Shown in pieces: positions 15,794 to 22,148 of a DNA stretch of 22,148 nucleotides. Both the position numbers and the translations under genes were made by a program. Below the pieces are notes generated by a model that did not search any database, was not told where the DNA came from, and saw only the letters and a program-made list of their open reading frames with translations. This DNA comes from Deltaproteobacteria bacterium ADurb.Bin026 (GTDB lineage: Bacteria; Desulfobacterota; Syntrophorhabdia; Syntrophorhabdales; Syntrophorhabdaceae), in assembly GCA_002071245.1 (NCBI GenBank), contig MWEV01000296.1, positions 1 through 22,148 of the forward strand, in the 5' to 3' direction. Numbering within the stretch: the first letter of the stretch is position 1; each line of letters begins with the position of its first letter.

Positions 15794-15822
15794 ATTGTAT
15801 TATCAATGCCAAGTTCTGTCAA
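15794..15822 (-). promoter_or_regulatory. Promoter of the toxin-antitoxin operon
   Basis: On the minus strand a perfect TTGACA (15817-15822) and TACAAT (15794-15799) are 17 bases apart, about 27 bases before the antitoxin ATG. The -10 box overlaps a short inverted repeat, ATTG-ATAATA-CAAT, a plausible antitoxin operator. Confidence 0.7.
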
Positions 15823-15870
15823 GTCAGCAACTATATTTTTGGATAACAATGGGATCATGACACAGGACAG

Positions 15871-16121
15871 AGATGCCCTTTATTTTTTACATTCTACCTG
15901 TGTTTCCTTCAAAAAGCGCATATCCATTTTCTTTTACCAATGTTTCACCATGTTGCACTGGTTATGTTTGTGCGGCAAAAAAAGATAGAGAATAATATTA
16001 TGAATGGTGCCTGAGACATCTATACTTGCCTTCCATGGCACAATAAAAGCCTATTGGGAATGGGCAAGAATAGAAAATGAAAATATAAAGGTTGCGCCCA
16101 TATCTTCTCTCTTTAGCCATG
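15871..16121. repeat. Direct repeat copy R2 (251 bp)
   Basis: It is the partner of 14952-15201, offset 919-920 bases. The two copies bracket the toxin-antitoxin operon and its promoter. Its right end touches the stop codon (TAG, 16122-16124) of a minus-strand open frame, as R1 touches the toxin stop. Confidence 0.95.
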
Positions 16122-16340
16122 CTATTCTTCTCCAATGTTTAAAAAATTATTCTTGTATTCAAAATCTATAGTGGTATCAACTTCTACCAGTCTTTTTTTA
16201 AGTAAATGGGCATTTATAAATGTTTTGTTTTTTAAATACAAAAAACAAGAATTATTATACATGATTTGCCTATATATCGTAAACGAGCCATTGTCTGATT
16301 TCGGCAGTTCCTCCTTGAAGAAAATCCGGTGCCTTGTGGA
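16122..16340 (-). pseudogene. Probable small-gene remnant, no start found
   Basis: On the minus strand an open frame of about 70 codons runs from an in-frame TGA near 16340 to the TAG at 16122-16124. It is protein-like and lysine-rich (FKEELPKSDNGSFTIYR; NAHLLKKRLVEVDTTIDF) but lacks a convincing start; the only ATG gives 46 residues. AAGGAGG occurs within it. The opposite strand has an overlapping 85-codon frame from 16135 that extends into the end of the next gene. I recognise neither. A decayed cassette gene is the simplest reading. Confidence 0.3.
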
Positions 16341-16377
16341 TCAAAAGCTGACCAAGGACAATTATTTTTGGTTAACA

Positions 16378-17109
16378 TTATCTTTGATTTAATTTACTGA
16401 TATTTTTATTCATCGCCTCAATACACATATCAGATTGGCAGGCAGCCAAACCAAGTTTGTACACCTCTAAGGCATCGCTGTTCCTTTCAGATTTTTCGAG
16501 CGTTAGTCCTATCTCCTCCAGTATTATAAAGTTATGACCCTGCGGTCCAGCAATACAAACACCATTTTTTATAGCTTTGATATCTGCCATACCCGAAACA
16601 AAATCACCTTTGAGACAATAGATTTGAGCACGTGAAATGAAGGTATCGCAAAGAGTTTTGTCCATTTCAAGTGCCCAATTAACCAATTTGAGCGCCTCTT
16701 CGAAGTTGTTTTTCTTTGCCTCCATATAACCCGCAACCCTATACTCCATAATAAGTTCTTTTTTGATGACCTTCATGTAATCATTGCCACAGACATCGTC
16801 AACAACTTTAGGCATATCGCCCTTTTTCATGAAAAACCTATCTCCGGGCAATAAACTACCAGAAATCGATACAGCCTTACCTTCGAAGAAAGAAAGATCG
16901 ATGTCATTTTCGATACGTATGGGATATGCCTTTGAAGGCACACTTGTCTGAGAGTCTTTATAAACGCTGAAAAATCTGCCCCCTATGACACAACCATCAA
17001 GTATCTTTTCAACAGGCATCGATCCTTCGGCAACCGTCAATATTAAAAAAGCAAAGGACAAAAGCAGGATAAAGGAAATTAAAACATTAACTGCATTTTT
17101 TCTAAGCAT
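16378..17109 (-). CDS. Exported TPR-repeat protein, 243 aa
   Basis: The N terminus (about residues 8-30) is a hydrophobic signal or anchor, with no lipobox. A middle part (about 35-110) contains GGRFFSVYKDSQTSVPSKAY and a beta-rich stretch. The C-terminal half (about 120-240) is built of TPR-like helix pairs, for example YMEAKKNNFEEALKLVNWAL, then AQIYCLKGDFVSGMADIKAI and SERNSDALEVYKLGLAACQS. Several cysteines (in GCVIGG, DDVCGND, TLCDTF, AACQSDMC) suggest disulfides if it faces the periplasm. The start follows GTAGGAGGAGC. It lies 65 bases after the 1569-residue gene and is probably co-transcribed, so it may help assemble that product. The function is unknown. Confidence 0.8.
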   Translation of the reverse strand: MLRKNAVNVLISFILLLSFAFLILTVAEGSMPVEKILDGCVIGGRFFSVYKDSQTSVPSKAYPIRIENDIDLSFFEGKAVSISGSLLPGDRFFMKKGDMPKVVDDVCGNDYMKVIKKELIMEYRVAGYMEAKKNNFEEALKLVNWALEMDKTLCDTFISRAQIYCLKGDFVSGMADIKAIKNGVCIAGPQGHNFIILEEIGLTLEKSERNSDALEVYKLGLAACQSDMCIEAMNKNISKLNQR

Positions 17110-17174
17110 GTTCTGCTCCTCCTACATCAATTTAGACTTTGCTAAATATCCAACAAAATTTTATTTTTATCTGT

Positions 17175-20100
17175 TCATTTGCCAAGGTTTACTGCAGCAT
17201 CTGGCACTGATCCCACATTATATCTGTCATAACATCTTTTCGCACAATCACCGGTATTTATAGGAAAATGTCTCCAACACCCAAATCCTTGATTTACGCA
17301 AGGTCCATTTGATGGTTTTGCACAATGAGGTGAAGTATCTCTCGGCTTCGGGTCATAAAATGTTGCAACGACACCCGGTACTGCTGTGGTATTACACTGG
17401 CAAAGACAATTAAGCACATTTTGTTTTTCTTTATCTGTTAGTTGCTCATATTTTTTAGGTGGGGGTTTAGGTGCATCAGGTTTCCCGGTTTTATCAACAA
17501 CAGGCTTTTTCGGGGTTTCATCCACAGTAACAAAGCGGCTTGTTTGGGCGAGTTTTGTCTGCTGTACATTATCTTTCATCCAAAGTTCCAGTGCTATTTC
17601 GTATCTTCCAGGTGTTCCTCCGGTGAAATTGAATAAGCTGCCAGTGCTTCTTGCCTGACCATTTACCAGCCATTTAAAAATAAACAACCCCTGATTCATC
17701 ACATTGGTTTCTGAAACCATACCGTTAAGCGTTATTGACTCTCCAGCCTTAATCCTATCTTTAGAAGCGCTGATATATATATACGCATAGGGTTGCTGCA
17801 CCTCAAGTGGATATATCGCCTCTCCAAGTTTATGCCATTTCCCTGATATTGCCTGGTATGCTTCTGCTTTGATAGTATAACTACCCTGTTTTGGCGATTT
17901 AATAACCTGAACACTGTTATTCCCGCTTAATTTTTGGTTATCCTGATACCATAAGAATGTTATCTGGGCCTTTTCATCGAGTGGCCTTACTGCTGCCCTA
18001 AGTGTTACATCCTGTCCTATCATTGTGCGTTTGGGGCCATCGATGTAAACCGATGAAGTGGGGTATTCCACTATCATCCGATGTTTAGCATCACCTACCA
18101 GTATGGATTTTCCTTTGATGACCTGATATACGACAAGGTTTACCGTTATTGTTTCGGGTTTATCTAACTGCAAATCAAACCACTCTGCATGACTAAATGC
18201 CTTTGTCTGCCCTTCGTATGACCATGAGTATTTCAATGCAGATTTTAATGTTGGATTCACATCTACAACAGCCCTATATGTAACCTTCTGACCCACAAAA
18301 GCCTTATCAGGTGCAGATATCTTCAAGTTGGCTTTTTGGATGGTAAATCTATACGATGCTTCGCCAAGCCTTTCCCACTTGTCTTTTTCAAATCTTAATA
18401 CTTCTAATTTAACACCAAATGTTCCGGCAGCAGAGGTGTTAATCTTCAATGTGTCTGACTGTTCGGAATAGCGAAGAGAACCCTGTAAATCGCTCCATAC
18501 ATAACGCAATACAGGCTGTTCCTTGAGAGGTGTGTTAAATTTTGCCACTCCCTTAAGCTTTAAATCCTGTCCAATCGAATAAGGGGGTGCGGGCTCACCT
18601 TCAATATTAATCAATACACAATTTTTAGAATAATATTCCCTGAATGCTGTAACAGCAGCTATACTCTGTGTATAGTGCTCCTTTGCCCAACCCGGAGCCG
18701 AAGCATAAAGGGTATTATCCTTTTTGAACAGCAAACTCCAGAGTCCCTGCCATACATTATTGCGAATAACATAATCCAGGGTCTTTTTATCATATTCGCT
18801 ATCAAGCTTAGCGTTTGGCATACAAATAGCCTTTATTTCAAGAAGCTGTTTCTCAACGGTATTTCTTATATTTGTTACAAACTGGTAATACTGAACCGCA
18901 GTCCTCTTATCCTCTTCGGGTTTTGCTATCAGAAAGTCTGTCCCTGTCAATATCCTTACTCCATGTTCACTTGGATTGCCTGAGGAAAAGATCTTTTCAG
19001 ATTCTTGCCTTGCCTCATATACAATCTTGTATGCATCGAGATATTTTTTAACAATCTCTCCTGCCTTTTCATAATCGCTCTGCATCTGTCCCTCGCTGAA
19101 CAGATCGCGCTTCACGTTCCAGAGCCATTTAAAGATAGCCTTTAAATTGTTCGTGTCAAGTTCTTTATCCATTTCCTTCTCGAGCAACACCTCAATCTTC
19201 AGCGCCTTTGCAATCTTATTTAATTCAGCGAACAATTCCGGCAACATCCCTCTAGCAAGGGCATCATCAATGGCCTTTCTCGACTCAAGTTGGTGAATCA
19301 TGTTCAAGACAAAATTCAGTTTTGCTTCTTCCCATCTTAACTTATAGATATCCCCATAATGCTGCATAAGCTTTGTTCCAACATACTCATTGCTCATCAT
19401 CTGTTGTATGAGATTGAGGGCCGGATCGGTTGCAGCAATATTACGTTGCAACATTTTGTCAATAAAAACCCTGTCAGTTAATCCATAATATGCTTTCATA
19501 GACAAATCTCTCTGTGAAGAAGGCTTATTTAACTGTTGTCTCATTGCCTCGATATGTTCCTGTTTATATCCTGTGAACTGCTCTACATTTAGAACTCCCC
19601 CCTGGTATTTCGCAGAAACAAGTCGCCAAACTCCAACTTTAGCGGTTTCGTAAGACTCCACACCGATTAGCTTGAATTTAGAAGTAGCATATAGCGTATC
19701 AACAAAAGCGCTTATCTGTTCACTCCAATAATAAGACACAGGCATATCAATAAGGGCATATCTGCCTATACCATACGCAGCCTGCGCAAGACCAATAGGC
19801 GGAACAAGCGTGATAACAACCTCCCAACCCGCTGATAGGTAATTACCCATAAATACCTGTTCCACAGTAGAACCAAAAGGCACACGTCTGCGAAAAAACT
19901 CAGTGGCAAGTCCTCCCCAGCCGCTTTTCAAATAAGCATCACGATATGCTACCCCCTCATCGATCAATCCAATTGCAATAAGACCCTTTACAGCACCCCG
20001 ACTTGCTGCGGTAGATTGTATAGCCTCGTTGCATTTTCGGTTAACCTGCTGTATTCCGCTTACAATTGTGCCCTTCAATCCCTTGAGTGCAGACAATTTT

Positions 20101-21884
20101 GCATGCGAATCCTTAATAGTTTTTGCCTCTTTATATTCAGTCACAAACCTGTCAAAGTCCGGATTATCGCCTCTTAATTCACCAAGCAGTTTATTGTCGA
20201 GTATATCAAGATAAAAGTGTATCGTGCTTATTCCCTTATCACCCATATCCAATGCTTTTCCTATCTTATTCATTAGATATGCAATGCCAAGCATGCGGCC
20301 AAGCCTTGTCTTTGCCTTAAACTGTGCCTCTAGATATTGTTTGTCCATTATCATATCAGGAGTAACCTTGACTCTTCCTTCTTTAAACTCAGAAGCCAAC
20401 ATTTTAAACTCATCGTGGAGCTTTAAAACACCATCATGTGTCAGTCCTGCATCTTTTAATACGTTTATTTCCGAACTAACCATCTTTTCAAGGTCGTTTA
20501 TCTCTCTTATCAAACTATCCTCAAACTGCTTGGCCTGTTCTTTAGTTGTTTCACTGCCCTCAATCTTTTTTAAGTGGTCGACTTGCTTCTTGATATCATC
20601 GATGCGCTTACCGTATCCAGTTTCTATGTTTTTCCACATTGCACTAATACAATCTTTGTTAAACCTTTCCATAATCTCTTTATTTGGTCTTGTAATCAAC
20701 CTTGTTCCTGTGTTTGACGTTGTCATCTCAAAGTGCAAAAAGGGCAATGCGCCATATTTTTGTTGGAAATAAGCCTTTATCTTTTGGTCCATCTGTCTAA
20801 CCTTTGATTCTTTTTTCAATCTTTCGAGTTCGCCACTTAAAAAACTCAGATCGGGTTCAGAAGAACCCATCTTAAGATATTCCATTAGTGCGTTGTTGCT
20901 ACGAGCCATATATTTTGAAGCCTTTATGACCGTATCGACAGGACTGTAGATACCTTCCTTCACAATATCAGAATAAAAATGACGGAGATTTTCCATAGAA
21001 AGTCCAGGTTCTGCTTTATATTTTCCAGATGGGTGCAATCGTGGATCTGCTGCATAAAGCTCAGACTCTCTAACTACACGTTCCACTGCCTCACCAAGTG
21101 CACTTCTTACAGTACCAGCAGCCGAGTCTTCAGAAAGACGCTTCAACCCACCCTCGGAAAATATGACTTCGTCCACAATCCGCATCTGTGAAAGTGCAAA
21201 TTCTGCTCCATGCTGTCCTATATAGACCTCAAGCCCAGCCTTGCCATGAGCTGTACAAACCGAATCAATTGCCTGAGAAGAAAGCCCTGTCAGTTCTTTT
21301 ATCTTTGTCTCAAAGGCATCCTTTAGTGCGGAAATGATATTTGTATCTCTTGAAACAAAACTAAAATCTATATCGCCTTCAAACTTTAAAGCCGCTGGAG
21401 GCTGGATCACCCAACTCCCCACATATGCTATAAAAACACTTGAGTTACTGTTCCTACCTTTTATTATCTCCTTTATGGCAAGCTCTGTTTGTTTTTTTCT
21501 CCAACTTAAAAGCCCTTTCTCAACAGGGGTGCCGCCTTCATTGTATTTTTCACCCAAAAATTCACTCCCAAGACCTTCATTTTGGAGGTTTGTCTTTACC
21601 CTTATAACATCCTTCATATTGCTTCCTGCGTTGCTGAGTCCTCTGAAAAATGCCTCAGGACCTAAACTACCGTTTTTGACACCAAGAAGCATCCTCGCAA
21701 TGGCAACATCATTCGGGGTATTAACAAACTTTGGGGAACCCTGAAGTTTTACCAGGACAGCGTCACGATCATCCTTTTTTTCTCCCGCTGCATTTCCCTG
21801 TCCACAAAGCCCTGAAGATAACGTAAGAACAAGTATAGTGTAGAAAATTATAAATAACCTTTTGTTGTTTGTGGTCTTGTCCAT
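17175..21884 (-). CDS. Large secreted protein, 1569 aa: NTase-like motif, coiled coil, Ig-like repeats
   Basis: I do not recognise this family. A signal peptide (about 1-33, ending GNAAGEKK) has no proper lipobox. Residues 156-173 read GSWVIQPPAALKFEGDID, matching the nucleotidyltransferase pattern hG[GS]-x13-DhD, with a possible third acid E219 in GLEVYIG. A charged coiled coil spans about 405-480. A hydrophobic stretch, about 685-720 (VVITLVPPIGLAQAAYGIG), may contact membrane. Four Ig/PKD-like repeats of about 90 residues fill 1095-1455, each with a G-Q/E start and a W or Y core (YVWSDLQG, YSWSYEGQ, FLWYQDNQ, FKWLVNGQ). A Lys/Pro linker follows, then a tail with eight Cys (1493-1551). AAAAGGAGTAGG precedes the ATG. 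It lies between two TPR genes; a surface or periplasmic role is inferred. Confidence 0.85.
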   Translation of the reverse strand: MDKTTNNKRLFIIFYTILVLTLSSGLCGQGNAAGEKKDDRDAVLVKLQGSPKFVNTPNDVAIARMLLGVKNGSLGPEAFFRGLSNAGSNMKDVIRVKTNLQNEGLGSEFLGEKYNEGGTPVEKGLLSWRKKQTELAIKEIIKGRNSNSSVFIAYVGSWVIQPPAALKFEGDIDFSFVSRDTNIISALKDAFETKIKELTGLSSQAIDSVCTAHGKAGLEVYIGQHGAEFALSQMRIVDEVIFSEGGLKRLSEDSAAGTVRSALGEAVERVVRESELYAADPRLHPSGKYKAEPGLSMENLRHFYSDIVKEGIYSPVDTVIKASKYMARSNNALMEYLKMGSSEPDLSFLSGELERLKKESKVRQMDQKIKAYFQQKYGALPFLHFEMTTSNTGTRLITRPNKEIMERFNKDCISAMWKNIETGYGKRIDDIKKQVDHLKKIEGSETTKEQAKQFEDSLIREINDLEKMVSSEINVLKDAGLTHDGVLKLHDEFKMLASEFKEGRVKVTPDMIMDKQYLEAQFKAKTRLGRMLGIAYLMNKIGKALDMGDKGISTIHFYLDILDNKLLGELRGDNPDFDRFVTEYKEAKTIKDSHAKLSALKGLKGTIVSGIQQVNRKCNEAIQSTAASRGAVKGLIAIGLIDEGVAYRDAYLKSGWGGLATEFFRRRVPFGSTVEQVFMGNYLSAGWEVVITLVPPIGLAQAAYGIGRYALIDMPVSYYWSEQISAFVDTLYATSKFKLIGVESYETAKVGVWRLVSAKYQGGVLNVEQFTGYKQEHIEAMRQQLNKPSSQRDLSMKAYYGLTDRVFIDKMLQRNIAATDPALNLIQQMMSNEYVGTKLMQHYGDIYKLRWEEAKLNFVLNMIHQLESRKAIDDALARGMLPELFAELNKIAKALKIEVLLEKEMDKELDTNNLKAIFKWLWNVKRDLFSEGQMQSDYEKAGEIVKKYLDAYKIVYEARQESEKIFSSGNPSEHGVRILTGTDFLIAKPEEDKRTAVQYYQFVTNIRNTVEKQLLEIKAICMPNAKLDSEYDKKTLDYVIRNNVWQGLWSLLFKKDNTLYASAPGWAKEHYTQSIAAVTAFREYYSKNCVLINIEGEPAPPYSIGQDLKLKGVAKFNTPLKEQPVLRYVWSDLQGSLRYSEQSDTLKINTSAAGTFGVKLEVLRFEKDKWERLGEASYRFTIQKANLKISAPDKAFVGQKVTYRAVVDVNPTLKSALKYSWSYEGQTKAFSHAEWFDLQLDKPETITVNLVVYQVIKGKSILVGDAKHRMIVEYPTSSVYIDGPKRTMIGQDVTLRAAVRPLDEKAQITFLWYQDNQKLSGNNSVQVIKSPKQGSYTIKAEAYQAISGKWHKLGEAIYPLEVQQPYAYIYISASKDRIKAGESITLNGMVSETNVMNQGLFIFKWLVNGQARSTGSLFNFTGGTPGRYEIALELWMKDNVQQTKLAQTSRFVTVDETPKKPVVDKTGKPDAPKPPPKKYEQLTDKEKQNVLNCLCQCNTTAVPGVVATFYDPKPRDTSPHCAKPSNGPCVNQGFGCWRHFPINTGDCAKRCYDRYNVGSVPDAAVNLGK

Positions 21885-21961
21885 AATTACCTACTCCTTT
21901 TAACCCTCCCCCATTTCTGCTGGTTGCTTTACATAGTTTTGTAATTTCGCAAGAATCGAGC

Positions 21962-22148
21962 TCAATGTGCCTTTTCCAACAACAAGAGGTTGTTACGGGC
22001 TAATTCAAAACCGGGTTCTATCTGCAGTGCTTTAACATAAGAGCCCTTCGCCTTGTCATATTGCCCTTCAAGATAATACGCATATCCAAGATTGTTGAAA
22101 ACTCTCGCCTTTTTTGGTGATTTGCGTGCAGTATCCTCCCATAGAGCA
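21962..22148 (-). CDS. TPR-repeat protein, C-terminal 61 residues (cut by window edge)
   Basis: A minus-strand frame enters from the right edge and stops with TGA at 21962-21964. It shows a clean TPR unit: KKARVFNNLGYAYYLEGQYD, then KAKGSYVKALQIEPGFELAR. The N-terminal part, and so any enzymatic or transport domain, is not visible. It ends 77 bases before the start of the 1569-codon gene on the same strand, so the three genes probably form one unit. Confidence 0.8.
   Translation of the reverse strand, partial: ALWEDTARKSPKKARVFNNLGYAYYLEGQYDKAKGSYVKALQIEPGFELARNNLLLLEKAH

Noticed and set aside
14940..16124. Integron attC sites or an insertion sequence as the source of the repeats
   Set aside because: No GTTRRRY/RYYYAAC core pair at the boundaries, no terminal inverted repeats and no transposase or integrase frame in the window.
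21780..21884. Lipoprotein signal in the 1569-residue protein
   Set aside because: The Cys in LSSGLC has G at -2 and L at -1, which does not fit a lipobox; a signal-peptidase-I type site after GNAA fits better.
1..22148. CRISPR arrays, tRNA or rRNA genes
   Set aside because: No regularly spaced short repeats and no tRNA- or rRNA-like stretches were recognised on reading; a covariance-model scan was not possible here.

Overview
The window reads as chromosomal DNA of an anaerobic, Gram-negative-type bacterium with a moderately AT-rich genome. Three things point there. A ferredoxin-dependent 2-oxoacid oxidoreductase sits in one unit with succinyl-CoA ligase. YidC is the long form with a large periplasmic domain. 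The core block rpmH-rnpA-yidD-yidC-jag-mnmE is in its usual bacterial order. A lineage near Desulfobacterota or Nitrospirota would fit, but that is inference; no rRNA or other decisive marker is present.

Left part (1-7.1 kb): a partial membrane sensor (minus strand) with a dCache ligand domain, HAMP and the start of a PAS domain; a divergent orphan gene of 139 codons; then the minus-strand unit korD-korA-korB-korC-sucC-sucD. This unit has a good sigma70-type promoter at 7087-7115. It should convert 2-oxoglutarate + CoA to succinyl-CoA with reduced ferredoxin, then succinyl-CoA to succinate with ATP or GTP (or run in reverse). A 43-codon open frame fills the sucC-sucD gap and ends in an ATGA overlap with sucD.

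Middle (7.2-14.9 kb): dtd (D-aminoacyl-tRNA deacylase) and an EF-G-like GTPase of the FusA2 type are on the minus strand, separated by an intrinsic terminator that abuts the dtd start codon. Divergent from them is the ribosome/membrane/tRNA-modification block rpmH, rnpA, yidD, yidC, jag (khpB), mnmE. The jag/mnmE junction carries a 21-bp tandem duplication that creates a six-codon decoy reading frame ending directly at the mnmE ATG. A small molybdopterin-binding (Mop/TOBE) gene with its own promoter and terminator ends the block.

Right part (14.9-22.1 kb) is accessory. A ParE/RelE-type toxin and Phd/YefM-type antitoxin lie between two ~250-bp near-identical direct repeats. A probable gene remnant follows the second repeat. 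Then comes a minus-strand set of a TPR protein (partial, window edge), a 1569-residue secreted protein of unknown function, and a second exported TPR protein. The large protein has a nucleotidyltransferase-like motif near its N terminus, a coiled coil, four Ig/PKD-like repeats and an eight-cysteine tail. This set and the repeat-flanked toxin-antitoxin cassette are the least explained parts of the window.
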